Assembly: GCA_024234875.1 (NCBI GenBank)
Contig: JACKNM010000022.1
Span: 1-64,000, forward strand
Origin: Ectothiorhodospiraceae bacterium
Lineage (GTDB): Bacteria > Pseudomonadota > Gammaproteobacteria > HK1
Direction of reading: 5' to 3'
Length of the DNA stretch: 64,000 nucleotides
Both the position numbers and the translations under genes were made by a program. Of the stretch, positions 1 through 10,334 are shown one piece after another (the stretch's first letter is position 1; the number at the start of each line of letters is the position of its first letter). The notes under the pieces are model-generated. The model did no database searches and was not told where the DNA came from. It saw only the letters and a program-made list of their open reading frames with translations.

Positions 1-75
1 CGGTGGGCGACGCGCCATCCGCGGCTTGCCCGGAGGTGGGAGGAGCGGGCGCATGGAGCGCCCGCTCGGGGTCGG

Positions 76-1344
<1,269 letters not shown>

Positions 1345-1669
1345 GAGATGGTTCTCCGCGCGAGCGCTGGGGCGGTCCGGTCGGTCGACCGGACCCGGCG
1401 TCCCGCCGTGAGCTCGCGACGATGGGATTTCTGAAGACGGGAGACTCGGGTCGGGAGCGGCTGGCCTCGGCCGGGCGCGTCGGCGACCAGCGGGAGAATG
1501 GCGGCTCTGGGTCGGGTCTCGCATCCGCACATGAGCGGACGCCGGAGCGCGAACTATACGCGCTGACCGCCATCACCGGTAGGGCGAGTGCGCGATCGGG
1601 ATCCGGGCCTGGTTCACAACTCGGGCCGGTAGATGCTGGAATCGTCCTCCTCGTCCGCGGAGCGTGGCC
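1345..1669. other. Intergenic region between divergent rhlE and nitroreductase genes
   Basis: About 325 bases with no supported gene. It must hold the promoters of both divergent genes. On the minus strand a TATAGT hexamer (the complement of positions 1553-1558) could be a -10 element for rhlE, but no convincing -35 box lies at the right distance. If it were real, the helicase mRNA would have a leader of about 200 bases, as often seen for helicases that control their own expression. This is a weak reading. Confidence 0.4.
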
Positions 1670-2311
1670 ATGCATCCCTTCGATCTCGAGACGACCGACC
1701 GATTGCTCTCGACCACCCGAGCGGTGCGCAAGCGCCTCGATCTCGACCGCGCGGTGGAGCCCGAGACGGTGCACCAGTGCCTGGAGCTGGCGCTGCAGGC
1801 GCCGAGCGGCTCGAACAAGCAGGGTTGGCACTGGGTGGTGGTCACCGACCCCGCCAGACGGGCGGCTCTCGCCGACCTCTATCGCCGCGGCTTCGATCCC
1901 TATCACGCCGCTCGCCGGCGTCAGCTCGCCGATGGCGCGAGCGAGCAGGACCTCAGGGTCCTCGACTCCGCCCGCTACCTGCGGGACGTGCTCGACCGAG
2001 TGCCGGTGCACGTCGTTCCCTGCATCGAGGCCGAGGTCCCGGAGAACGCCCCGCCGCGTTTCTGGATCTCACTGATGGGCTCGATCTTCCCTGCGGTGTG
2101 GAGCTTCCAGCTCGCGCTCCGAGCGCGCGGACTCGGCTCGGTGCTGACCACCCTTCACCTCGGCCACGCCGACGAGGCGGCCGCGCTCCTCGGCATCCCG
2201 CGCGGCGTGGTGCAGGCCGGCCTGGTGCCGGTCGCCTACACCTTGGGGACCGAGTTCCGGCCTGCTCGTCGTCGGCCGCTCGACGACGTGGTGCACCGGG
2301 ACGGGTGGTAG
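1670..2311 (+). CDS. Nitroreductase-family FMN-dependent oxidoreductase
   Basis: A 213-residue protein of the nitroreductase fold, which binds FMN and reduces nitro-aromatics, quinones or similar acceptors with NAD(P)H. The N-terminal block TTRAVRKRLDLDR is the usual FMN-phosphate-binding start of the family. APSGSNKQGWHWVVV is the conserved segment with the Ser-Asn-Lys-Gln pattern. The last third (GIPRGVVQAGLVPVAYTLG) matches the C-terminal cofactor-binding strand. The ATG at 1670 has GGAG seven bases upstream; a GTG two codons earlier is possible but badly spaced. It stands alone and its substrate cannot be read from the sequence. Confidence 0.85.
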   Translation: MHPFDLETTDRLLSTTRAVRKRLDLDRAVEPETVHQCLELALQAPSGSNKQGWHWVVVTDPARRAALADLYRRGFDPYHAARRRQLADGASEQDLRVLDSARYLRDVLDRVPVHVVPCIEAEVPENAPPRFWISLMGSIFPAVWSFQLALRARGLGSVLTTLHLGHADEAAALLGIPRGVVQAGLVPVAYTLGTEFRPARRRPLDDVVHRDGW

Positions 2312-2379
2312 GTCGACGGCGCGTCGTGGGAGTCCCGGACCACGCGTTGCATCGTCCGGCCTTGCGGGCCTCGTCCGGG

Positions 2380-2658
2380 CTACCGGGGCCGTCGGCGCCG
2401 GCTGCGGCCGCCCCGGGGGCGCTCGACGTCGAGGGCCGGGGTCGGGCCGATCGGCAGCGGCCGGACGCCGAGGCGCAGGTCGTCGAGCCGCACCGACGGC
2501 TCGACCACCCGCACCGTCACCTCGTCCGGCGCGCTCGCGTTGCCGGCGTCGTCGAACACCCGCAGGCGGAAACGATAGGTGCCGGGCGCCAGCCGGTTCT
2601 CGACCACCAGGGTCGCGCTCTCGGTGACCAGCGCGACGTTCGGTTTCAGCTCGGCCAT
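2380..2658 (-). CDS. Small Ig/PKD-like half-domain protein, last gene of the tail-like operon
   Basis: A 92-residue protein. Residues 10-50 (APGTYRFRLRVFDDAGNASA followed by a VTVRVVEP strand) look like the C-terminal half of a PKD/Ig-like beta-sandwich, with no N-terminal half in the same chain. The tail is strongly basic (GGRSRRRRPR). The gene upstream ends with what looks like the missing first half. A peripheral structural role in the tail-like particle is inferred from position only. Confidence 0.6.
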   Translation of the reverse strand: MAELKPNVALVTESATLVVENRLAPGTYRFRLRVFDDAGNASAPDEVTVRVVEPSVRLDDLRLGVRPLPIGPTPALDVERPRGGRSRRRRPR

Positions 2659-2674
2659 GTCGCCGGCGCTCGAC

Positions 2675-2980
2675 TCAGCCGAGTAACGTCCACTCGAACT
2701 TCACCACCCGCCCGGGGGCGACGTCGCTCGACCGCTTTCCGCTCAGGGTGAAGCTGCTCGCCGGCTGCACCTGGCTCGGCGCGTCGAGCACCGCGGTCGG
2801 GCGCACCGAGTCGCGCACGATGATGTCGACGGTGTCGGGATCGCTTCGATTGCCGGCGTCGTCCTCGACCACGAGCTGGAAGCGGTGCCGCCCGGGAGGC
2901 AGGAAGTCCTCCAGGCTCTGGGTCACCTCGACGGTCGCGGTCTCGGTGGTCACCGGCTCGCCGGGTACGAACTTCGCCAT
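2675..2980 (-). CDS. Small protein with two complementary PKD/Ig half-domains
   Basis: A 101-residue protein that begins with the second half of a PKD/Ig-like domain (PPGRHRFQLVVEDDAGNRSD, then VDIIV). It continues into the first half of another (RPTAVLDAPSQVQPASSFTL, then VVKFEWTLLG) and stops at the place where a PKD domain would continue. AGGAG lies nine bases before the ATG, so this is a deliberate start rather than read-through. It is in the same frame as the gene upstream, separated by 39 bases. Likely an adhesin, fibre or scaffold element on the contractile particle; function not known. Confidence 0.6.
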   Translation of the reverse strand: MAKFVPGEPVTTETATVEVTQSLEDFLPPGRHRFQLVVEDDAGNRSDPDTVDIIVRDSVRPTAVLDAPSQVQPASSFTLSGKRSSDVAPGRVVKFEWTLLG

Positions 2981-3019
2981 GTCGTCGTCTCCTGTCGGTT
3001 CCTGATGTGTGCGGGGCGG

Positions 3020-3958
3020 TCAGTCGACGCGGGTCCACTGGTAACGGACGACGCGCCGACCCTCGAATGCGATGGACTCGGCACCGTCGAGGACGAAGCT
3101 CGTCCCGCGCTCGACCGAGCGGTCGGAGCCCGCGTCGGCCACGGGTGCGAGCGGGCCGGCCGCGGGAACGTCCAGCCGCCAGAGCCGGGCGCGAAGGCGC
3201 GCCGCCTCCTCGCCGTCGTTGCCGAGGCGGACCACCGTGGTGCCGTGCGTCTCGTACCAGTAACGAGAGCCCACGCCGCGGTTCGACGCCGTGCCGGCCG
3301 ACACCTCGACCTCGAGCTGCACGAGGAGCTCGGCGGTGCCGAGGTGGTGTGCGACGTTCACGTGCGCCCCGCCCGGCACCTCGCGCCAGTCGCTGTCGAA
3401 GTGCGGCGCGAGACGCGCCGCCGGGGCGGTGCCGTCGTAGCGCCAGCGCCCCGCGGCGTCGGTGTAGAACTGCCCGCTGAAGCCGGCGCCGGCGGGCGGG
3501 ATGTACCAGCGGCCGGGCTGCACGACCTCGGTGCCCTCCATGGTCGCCCGGACCTCGGCCACCGGGACGGCAGCTCCGCCCGGCTCGGGCTCGGTCGAGC
3601 GGAAGTCCAGGGCGAGGTCGTGGGTGACCCGGACCGGTCGGCCGCCGACGGTGTCGACCACGCGCGGGACATAGGTCGCGCAGAGCACCACGCCGGCCGT
3701 GGCGGGGAGGTCCAGGGCCAGCTCACGCTCGACGTCGAGCACCAACGGTCGGCCGAGCGGATCCCAGCCGAGACCCGGGCCGACGCGGACCGTGCCGTCG
3801 GCCGGCATGGTCACGCGAAATCCCCAGGCGATGCCGCTCGCGCCCTGGGCGAGACGCGCGGCGCGGTCGGCGTCGAGCAGGGCGTCGCGCAGGAACTCGA
3901 GATCCTCGCGCCGCACGCGTTGGCCGTCGTAGAGCAGGAGCCTCGCCTCGTCGGTCAT
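3020..3958 (-). CDS. Putative tail-fibre or baseplate-periphery protein with C-terminal PKD half-domain
   Basis: A 312-residue protein. The start (LLLYDGQRVRREDLEFLRDA, then VTMPADGTVRVGPGLGWDPLG) follows a layout often seen in phage and injection-system periphery proteins: a helix, then a beta-rich segment that reads like a constant and origin description of a fibre base. The last 40 residues (VADAGSDRSVERGTSFVLDG ... VVRYQWTRVD) are the first half of a PKD-like domain that stops after strand C. The ATG at 3958 is preceded by GGGAG at seven bases; the frame is open further upstream without a good start. Role inferred from operon position. Confidence 0.6.
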   Translation of the reverse strand: MTDEARLLLYDGQRVRREDLEFLRDALLDADRAARLAQGASGIAWGFRVTMPADGTVRVGPGLGWDPLGRPLVLDVERELALDLPATAGVVLCATYVPRVVDTVGGRPVRVTHDLALDFRSTEPEPGGAAVPVAEVRATMEGTEVVQPGRWYIPPAGAGFSGQFYTDAAGRWRYDGTAPAARLAPHFDSDWREVPGGAHVNVAHHLGTAELLVQLEVEVSAGTASNRGVGSRYWYETHGTTVVRLGNDGEEAARLRARLWRLDVPAAGPLAPVADAGSDRSVERGTSFVLDGAESIAFEGRRVVRYQWTRVD

Positions 3959-4043
3959 CGCCGACTCCCTTGCGTGCGGGCCGGGTGGGCTGCCGCCGTC
4001 GGGGAGGCGGGCGGCGCGGGGTCCGACTCGTGACGGGGCCCGC

Positions 4044-5690
4044 TCATGCCGGCCGCACCTGCAGGCGGGCCGCCTCGAGCCCGACCGAGGCGGTGGTGCG
4101 CGACCGCACCTCGATCGCGAGCGCGACCGCGCCACCGGACGGGCCGAGCACCGGGCCGTCGCCCTCGGGCCAGGCCAGGGTCAGTCGGCCCTGCGCGCGG
4201 GTGGTCGTCGGTGTGGCCGCGCCCGGAACCAGCACCTCGATCGCGCTCGCCGGCTCGTCGGGCGAGGGTGGGCGCAGCACCTTGAGCGCGCCGCACAGCG
4301 GCCCGGCCGCGCTCGGATAGGGGCGCCACCCGGTCCCTTCACGATCCTGCAACGCGGTGGTGGTCGACGATGCGTGCAGCACCCACGCCGCTGCGCCGCC
4401 GCGGCACCGCGCCACCACCCAGTGCCGGCCGGCAGGCAGGGCGACCGGGGCCGCGAGCTCGAGGAAGACCCAGTCGGCGGCCGCGGTGGCGACCGTGAGC
4501 GGCGCGGACACACTCGGGGTCGCTGCCGGCGCGCCGCCGGCGTCGGGGCAGATGTCGAGCAGCAGGTCGGACTCACCGCGAAGCCGCAACGCCAGGCCGT
4601 GCACCCTGGTCGGCTCCACCAGCTCGAAGGCGCAGGCCACCGCGCGGGTCGGGTCGAGGCGGGCGAGCCGGCGGTCGCCGCCGGTGTCGACGGTCTCCGG
4701 AAGCGCCTGCCAGGGCCGCGTCGTCTCGCTCGAGCCGACCTCGAGCAGGGTCGCGCGCAGCGCGCTCGCGCCGGCGCCCTCGAACCGCAGGTCGAGGCTC
4801 GCGGAGCCCTCGCCGACGAAGTCGAGGTGCACCTCGTCGTGGCTGCCGAAGCGACCGGCGAGCGAGCGGTCGTACTCCAGGCGCTGGTTCTCCAGGGTGA
4901 TCACCCCCGGGGCGTCGGTGCGCACGTCGAGCAGCACCACGAGCGGGGTGGTCGCGCCAGCATCGCGCAGCGCCGCCAGGTGCGCGTTCACCTCGGCACT
5001 GAAGTCGGCGAGCGGCACGGTGCCGATCATCGGCTCCGGGCGCTGCAGGAAGGGCGCGCGGTCGGCGACCGCAACGCGCACGTTGGTGGGGTAGTTGCGG
5101 CACTCGATGTTGACGAGATCGAGGAGCTGGTCCTCGGTGACCGCGCGGTCGAACTGCACCAGCAGCTTGGGCGACTCGACCTCGCCGAGCTGGACCAGCC
5201 GCGTCGTCGCGGTGGCCGGCACCGGGCGCAGCACCACCGTGGAGGTCGGATACGGATAGAGCGAGCGCGCCCCGAACTCCGTCCCCATCCAGGGCAGCAC
5301 CAGCTCGATCTCGGCGTCGAGGCCGCTCTCCACCCGGAGTGCGCCGATCTTGCGGCTGGCGCCGAGATCGACCACCCAGGCACGAACCACGGTGCCCGGC
5401 TCCGAGACCGGGCCGGTCGCGTCGTGGCGCAGCCCGCTCGGCACCACCGTCACCCCGGCGAGGTCGCGAATGCGGTTGAAGTACGTGCCGCCCACGAGGT
5501 CGGCGGTGGCGAGCGTCACCACCGCGTCGGGCGGGATGCCGTCGGCGAGCACGAGCGTGCGCGAGCCGGACGCCGCGGTCAGCGACGGCCCGAACGCGTT
5601 CACCATCGCCGCGTACTGCCACAGCACCGAGCCGGACTGCAGCCCGTAGAGTGCGAGCACGTCCTGCCCGGTGAGCGATTGCTGAACCAT
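4044..5690 (-). CDS. Large beta-rich protein of the tail-like operon, possible receptor-binding or fibre protein
   Basis: I do not recognise a family for this 548-residue protein. It starts with a helical stretch (LTGQDVLALYGLQSGSVLWQ) and is otherwise beta-rich, with many Thr/Val/Arg strands and few helices. The C-terminal half resembles carbohydrate-binding or galactose-binding-like sandwiches (for example WVFLELAAPVALPAGRHWVV). It lies among peripheral structural genes downstream of the baseplate genes, where contractile particles encode fibres and receptor-binding proteins. No signal peptide or transmembrane helix is seen. Confidence 0.55.
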   Translation of the reverse strand: MVQQSLTGQDVLALYGLQSGSVLWQYAAMVNAFGPSLTAASGSRTLVLADGIPPDAVVTLATADLVGGTYFNRIRDLAGVTVVPSGLRHDATGPVSEPGTVVRAWVVDLGASRKIGALRVESGLDAEIELVLPWMGTEFGARSLYPYPTSTVVLRPVPATATTRLVQLGEVESPKLLVQFDRAVTEDQLLDLVNIECRNYPTNVRVAVADRAPFLQRPEPMIGTVPLADFSAEVNAHLAALRDAGATTPLVVLLDVRTDAPGVITLENQRLEYDRSLAGRFGSHDEVHLDFVGEGSASLDLRFEGAGASALRATLLEVGSSETTRPWQALPETVDTGGDRRLARLDPTRAVACAFELVEPTRVHGLALRLRGESDLLLDICPDAGGAPAATPSVSAPLTVATAAADWVFLELAAPVALPAGRHWVVARCRGGAAAWVLHASSTTTALQDREGTGWRPYPSAAGPLCGALKVLRPPSPDEPASAIEVLVPGAATPTTTRAQGRLTLAWPEGDGPVLGPSGGAVALAIEVRSRTTASVGLEAARLQVRPA

Positions 5691-5720
5691 CGCGAGTCCT
5701 ACCTCGACAGCGCGGCGCCG

Positions 5721-6218
5721 TCAGAACTTGTAGACCATCTGCATCTCGCCGAAGAGCTTGCCGAGCTCCGCAGCCGGCGTCTCGCGCTGGGCGATCTGCT
5801 TCTCGATCAGATAGTCGTCGACCACTTTCTTGTCGACCTCGGTCAGCTTCTCGTAGGGATCGCCGGCGTCGAACACCTCCTTCACGCGATCGTTGGCCTC
5901 GACCTCGCGGCTGAGGTCGACCACGCTCCTCTCGCCGTAGACCACCTTGATGCGCTCGTCGACCGCGAATGCGCCGACGCCCACCGCCTCACGCGGGATG
6001 GTGACGAGATCGATGCGTGTTCCGCGCGGCACCTCCTCGCCCTGGGCGGGGAACTGTGAGACGACCTTCACGACCTGTTGGCGCGCGCCGGTGTTGATCT
6101 GCGTGTAGTCGATGCGCGAGTTGTCCTTGAGCGCGACCTCGCGACCGACCACGGGCGCGGCGGCGCGGGCGTTGTTGGCCTGCAGACCGAGGACCATGAG
6201 CTCCTTGGGAATCGACAT
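5721..6218 (-). CDS. Small tail-operon protein with a PASTA-like second half-domain
   Basis: A 165-residue protein. Residues about 40-80 (QVVKVVSQFPAQGEEVPRGT, then RIDLVTIP) match the second half of a PASTA domain, the Q-P-x-x-G-x-x-V-x-x-G strand pair. The preceding part is too short and unlike the usual VPDV first half. The C-terminal half is charged and helical (EKLTEVDKKVVDDYLIEKQI). GAGGAG precedes the ATG. The gene upstream ends with a PASTA first half, so the two products may combine. Function not known; structural role inferred. Confidence 0.55.
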   Translation of the reverse strand: MSIPKELMVLGLQANNARAAAPVVGREVALKDNSRIDYTQINTGARQQVVKVVSQFPAQGEEVPRGTRIDLVTIPREAVGVGAFAVDERIKVVYGERSVVDLSREVEANDRVKEVFDAGDPYEKLTEVDKKVVDDYLIEKQIAQRETPAAELGKLFGEMQMVYKF

Positions 6219-6275
6219 TTCGACGTCTCCTCGTTCGTCATCGTGCGGCGGGGTCGAGCCGGCGACCCCGCGCGC

Positions 6276-6998
6276 TCACTTGGTCTTGGTGCTCACCTCG
6301 CCGAGCGCGAGGCCGGCCGCGGCCAACGCGGCCTTCGCCTGGTCGAGCGTCAGTCCGCGCACGTCCGGTACCTTGATGCGCTCCTCGACCTCCGCCTTGG
6401 CCGACACCAGCAGCTCGATGGCCGCGCCCTTGAGGTGTGCGGTCGCCGCCGGTGGGACCTGGCCGAGGACCACGCGCTCGGCGCCGGTGTCCTTGATGTC
6501 CTGGCTCGTCAGCTCACGCCCGTGGCTGTCGATCACCGTCCCGCGCGCGAACCCGTCGGCCTTGATGCGCTCGACGGCAGCGGCGAGGCTCGAGCCGAAC
6601 AGTCCCGGCGCCGGCATGCGCACCTCGGTGCGGCTCATCGTGATCTCGAGCGCGACCGGCTCCTTGCCGATCTCGACCTCTCGCGACTCGGGGTCGAAGC
6701 CCGCCGCCTCCGCGGTCACCTTCCAGGCGCCGGCGCCGAGCGCCGGCAGCAGGTAACGCCGGACCTCACCGCCGGCGTAGAGGCCGGCCGCGGCCGCGCC
6801 GTCCGGCCCGACGGCGGTCACCGTGGCGTCGGTCACCGCCGCCCCGGTGCCGTCGACCAGCCGCACCGCGAGCGTGGCGCGCGTCTCGTTCAACGCCTCG
6901 TAGACACGCTTGATGGCGGTGATGATGTTGTTCCATCCCTCGGAGGTGATCGGATCGCCGGGAGTCACGTTGACCAGCGGTGGAGGTGTGAGCGCCAT
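6276..6998 (-). CDS. Tail-operon protein with carboxypeptidase-regulatory-like and PASTA domains
   Basis: A 240-residue protein. The N-terminus (TPGDPITSEGWNNIITAIKR) is a helical base often found in fibre-like proteins. Residues 45-125 form a carboxypeptidase-regulatory-like sandwich (VDGTGAAVTDATVTAVGPDG). Residues 130-205 look like one PASTA-like unit, and the last 30 residues (VPDVRGLTLDQAKAALAAAG, then LALGEV) are a textbook PASTA first half that stops without its second half. No secretion signal is seen, so assembly into the particle is more likely than export on its own. Likely a spike or fibre appendage; inference. Confidence 0.6.
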   Translation of the reverse strand: MALTPPPLVNVTPGDPITSEGWNNIITAIKRVYEALNETRATLAVRLVDGTGAAVTDATVTAVGPDGAAAAGLYAGGEVRRYLLPALGAGAWKVTAEAAGFDPESREVEIGKEPVALEITMSRTEVRMPAPGLFGSSLAAAVERIKADGFARGTVIDSHGRELTSQDIKDTGAERVVLGQVPPAATAHLKGAAIELLVSAKAEVEERIKVPDVRGLTLDQAKAALAAAGLALGEVSTKTK

Positions 6999-7097
6999 CT
7001 CGGTCTTCCTTCGTGTCGCGCCCCGCGGCGGGCGGGGCGACGGGTTTCGAGGCCGGCGTGCTCGATGCGTCCGAGCGGCACCGGTCCTGATCGTCGG

Positions 7098-8456
7098 CTA
7101 CGGGGTGGTGGGGTCGAACAGCACCCCGCTGCCGGTGAGCGCGTCGGTATCGCGCAGCACGCTGTGGTCCAGGATCCAGCTGTCGGTGTAGTACTCGACC
7201 GCGAGGCGGATCCCCGCGGCGCGAAATCGCTCCAGACCCGCGCGCAGCCAGGCGCGCAGATCGACGTCGGTGCCGAGCAACGGCTCGATGCTCGCGATCT
7301 CGGCCGGAAGCAGCACGGTGGCCGCGAACGGCACGTGCTCCTCCCACTCGATCTCCACGATCGCCGACGGTGACGCGTAGCTGCCACCCGGCGGCGGCGC
7401 GAACACGCAGCGCCCGAAGCGGTCGGCGTCGAACGCGCCCTCGCGCACCGCGAACCGCCAGTCGCTGCGTCCGAGTGGCACCTTCGGCATGGTGAGCGAT
7501 TCGAGCGGCACCACCACCGGGCGCGGAAACGCGCGGTGCATCGCGCCCGGCGGCTCCACCACCACGAACGGGTGTGTCGAGCCGCTGGCGGTGACGGTGT
7601 CCTCGTCGAGCAGCGCACCCTCGAACGCGTGGCAGCGATCGGTCACGTCGAGCCCCTGGTACAGCGCCTGCCCGTCGCGGGTGAAGACCAGTGTCTCGCC
7701 GGCGGTCACCGCACCGTCGAAGCCGATGCCCTGTCGCGTGGTGACGTTGATGATCTGCGGCATCACCGTGCGCCCGGCCACCCCGGTGATGCGCACCGAG
7801 GCGACACCGTCGAAGAATCCGCCCTTGTCGATGCGCAGTCGCTGGCGCTGCACCATCTCGGTCTCGCCGGTGCTGCGGGCCTCGAGCGGGTTCTCGACCA
7901 GGTACACGTAGCCGGTCGACTCGGTCGGGCTGTCGCTCTCGATGTGGCGATAGCGCACCGCGAGTCGGTGGATGAAGCCACCGCGGTCGACCCCGTCCAC
8001 CAGCAGACCCTCGTCGGGATGCTCGAGATGCGGGCGGCCGTCGTCGCCGGTGAGGGTGGTGGCGCCGATGAGGATCGAGGTGCCCTCGAGCAACGCCCAG
8101 ATGGTGCCACAGCCGTCGAGCTGCACGTCCACGGTGCGGGCGATGGTGGCGCGGAGCTGGTCGAGGTACTCGGCGTGGCCGTCGGCGTCGCGCGGTCCGA
8201 ATACACCGGCATCGTAGTACGCGCGTAGCAGTCCGAGGTCTGCGCTCGACAGGCCCACGGAGGCGGCCAGGCGCAGGAGATCGATCTCGGCGCGCGCCGC
8301 GCGCAGCCGGTGCGCCGCGAGCACGTCACCCGCCGCGCGCTGCGCGATGTCGAGCCGCGCGCCGAGCGCGCCGGCGACCACGCCGAGCGTCTTGCCCTTG
8401 GCGTCCGCGCGCACGTAGCACGGGAAACGCTCGAGGATGCGGACATCACGACCCAT
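7098..8456 (-). CDS. Putative baseplate-associated protein, gpI-like position
   Basis: This 452-residue protein follows the gpJ homologue, the position where contractile tails usually encode gpI or a baseplate connector. The N-terminal 110 residues are helical (GVVAGALGARLDIAQRAAGD) with a tail-protein-I-like feel. The rest is beta-rich with long hydrophilic strands and a final helix-strand unit (LRAWLRAGLERFRAAGIRLA). I see no catalytic motif or membrane segment. Assignment rests mainly on gene order, so it could also be a fibre-attachment protein. Confidence 0.5.
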   Translation of the reverse strand: MGRDVRILERFPCYVRADAKGKTLGVVAGALGARLDIAQRAAGDVLAAHRLRAARAEIDLLRLAASVGLSSADLGLLRAYYDAGVFGPRDADGHAEYLDQLRATIARTVDVQLDGCGTIWALLEGTSILIGATTLTGDDGRPHLEHPDEGLLVDGVDRGGFIHRLAVRYRHIESDSPTESTGYVYLVENPLEARSTGETEMVQRQRLRIDKGGFFDGVASVRITGVAGRTVMPQIINVTTRQGIGFDGAVTAGETLVFTRDGQALYQGLDVTDRCHAFEGALLDEDTVTASGSTHPFVVVEPPGAMHRAFPRPVVVPLESLTMPKVPLGRSDWRFAVREGAFDADRFGRCVFAPPPGGSYASPSAIVEIEWEEHVPFAATVLLPAEIASIEPLLGTDVDLRAWLRAGLERFRAAGIRLAVEYYTDSWILDHSVLRDTDALTGSGVLFDPTTP

Positions 8457-8537
8457 CAGCGCATGACCTCCGGCGCGCGCGGTGCCTCGACGCGGGTGCC
8501 ACGCGCGGACCTCGCTCGAGTTGCTCGCGGGCGCATC

Positions 8538-10334
8538 TCAGGCCGCCGTCTCGACGTCGACGTCGCGCAGCACCGCCCGCTCGCGCGAGCTCACGGTGAC
8601 CGGCTCGTCGACCTCCTCGACGAGGAGGCCCGCCTGCTCGTACTCCACCGTCCAGTGGAGTCCGCCCGCGGCCAGGCTGAACGCGGTATCCGGCACCAGC
8701 GCGGTGGTGAGCACGGCGGCGTCGACGGTCGACGGGGCGGTGGCGAAGAAGGCCTCGAGCTTCGCCCGCGCCGAGGCCTGCGCCTCGGCCAGCGACTTGC
8801 CGGGGAGCAGGTCGACCACCAGTCGTAGATCGAAGCTGACCGGGGCACCGGCGAGCTCGACCGTGATGTCGGTGGCGGGGTCGAGGACCACCGCGCGCTG
8901 GCCCGGGTCGAGACGCAGGTTGCGCCGGCCGGCGGCGAGCGCGGCGCTCGCGGCCCAGACGTCGAGGTCGACGTCACGCACCCCGTCGACGCCCATCAGG
9001 TCGGCGAGCACGCGGTTGTAGCGGACCGGGTCGCCGATGGCGAGTCCGTCGAAGTACGCCGCCACGGTGTCACGAACGGTGTTGCGAAGCGTCTGCTCCG
9101 CGGCGGCGCCGATGCGTGGGTCCTCCGGGTAGACGAGCACGCTCGCACGGATCGGCGCGCGGAAGTCCTCCGCGCTCGGCGGCACCGAGGTCTCGCCGCC
9201 GGCGCTGCTCTCCTCGTCGGAGATCGCGCCGTCGTCGTCGGCGCGCAGCGCACCCTGCAGGTTGTGCTCGACGCGCACGCCGGCCGGCCGCGACGCGACC
9301 ACCGCGTCCTGCACCAGTCGAGCGAGGTCGGGATCGGGCTCGCGGGCGACGAAGACTCGCACCAGTCCGGGCGAGCCGGCGAGATCCTCGGAGAGCTTGA
9401 TCTCGTTCTCCTTCAGACCCGAGCCGGCGGCGATGGCGTTGACCAGTGCACCGGGGGTGGCGCGACCGATCCGCTCGACCACCCCGGCGGCGCGCGCCCG
9501 CAGCTCCTCGTCGGTCTCGGCCGAGCCCCCGAACACGGTGGGCGCGTCGTTGGACACGCCCTCGACGCCGAGTAGCGGTTGGTCGAGGTGCACGATGCTG
9601 CCGGCGGGCACCACGCCGTCGGCGCCACGCACCTCGGCGCGCACCGGGACGTCGACCGAGAGCTGACCGCGGCGCAGCGTGCGCGCGGCGGTGGTGACGA
9701 AGCGCACGGGAGGGTTCAGCGTCGTCGACAGGCGTCGGCCGGCGGGGATCACGATGTCCGCCGGCGCGGGGGTGTCGCGCATGAAGCGAACCGCGCCGGC
9801 GGCGTACTCGCCGCCCTTGCGCTCGATACCGAGCAGCGCCACCACGTGGTCGAGCGCGCGGCCCTCGGCGGTCTCGACGAAGCCGCTCCGGTAGACGAGC
9901 TCGAGCTGCTTCTCGAGCACCGTGAGCTCGCGCGCGAACGACTCGGCCAGTGTCCGGGTGACGCTACCGACGTTGCGATCGGTGAGCGGGCCGAGGTGAC
10001 TTCGGGTGTGGTAGTAGCTGACGTGGAAGTCGGTGCCCTCGTCGGGCCAGCTCGCGTTCTCGGCCGGCGTCTCGGGGTCGGTGTCGGCGGCGGCGAAACG
10101 CACCTTGCCGGCGCCGTCGAGACGCCAGTCACGGCCGGGGACGAACTCGGTGAAGCGCTCGCCGCTCTGCCCGATCACCCTTACCGTGTCCGCGCGCACC
10201 TCGGCCAGCGGCCGCGTCAGCGCGAAGCCGTCGTTCACCAGGAAGAACCGGTGGGTCTCGCGCGTCTCGCCGCCGGTGAGCGCGGTGAGGAGCTGGTCGA
10301 CCAGGACCGGATAGGGTTCCGGGGTGTAGTTCAT
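8538..10334 (-). CDS. Baseplate J-like protein (gpJ / T4 gp6 family)
   Basis: This 598-residue protein forms the baseplate wedge of contractile tails. The family signature lies in the middle: a segment of IVIPAGRRLSTTLNPPVRFV type, then VPVRAEVRGADGVVPAGSIV, then a repeating A-T-D-E-E-L-R-A-R-type helix (GSAETDEELRARAAGVVERI) and TPGALVNAIAAGSGL. The C-terminal region contains several alpha/beta units of YFDGLAIGDPVRYNRVLADL type, as in Baseplate_J proteins. Its ATG overlaps the gp25 stop by four bases. The protein is longer than P2 gpJ (about 300 residues) and closer to injection-system homologues. Confidence 0.85.
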   Translation of the reverse strand: MNYTPEPYPVLVDQLLTALTGGETRETHRFFLVNDGFALTRPLAEVRADTVRVIGQSGERFTEFVPGRDWRLDGAGKVRFAAADTDPETPAENASWPDEGTDFHVSYYHTRSHLGPLTDRNVGSVTRTLAESFARELTVLEKQLELVYRSGFVETAEGRALDHVVALLGIERKGGEYAAGAVRFMRDTPAPADIVIPAGRRLSTTLNPPVRFVTTAARTLRRGQLSVDVPVRAEVRGADGVVPAGSIVHLDQPLLGVEGVSNDAPTVFGGSAETDEELRARAAGVVERIGRATPGALVNAIAAGSGLKENEIKLSEDLAGSPGLVRVFVAREPDPDLARLVQDAVVASRPAGVRVEHNLQGALRADDDGAISDEESSAGGETSVPPSAEDFRAPIRASVLVYPEDPRIGAAAEQTLRNTVRDTVAAYFDGLAIGDPVRYNRVLADLMGVDGVRDVDLDVWAASAALAAGRRNLRLDPGQRAVVLDPATDITVELAGAPVSFDLRLVVDLLPGKSLAEAQASARAKLEAFFATAPSTVDAAVLTTALVPDTAFSLAAGGLHWTVEYEQAGLLVEEVDEPVTVSSRERAVLRDVDVETAA

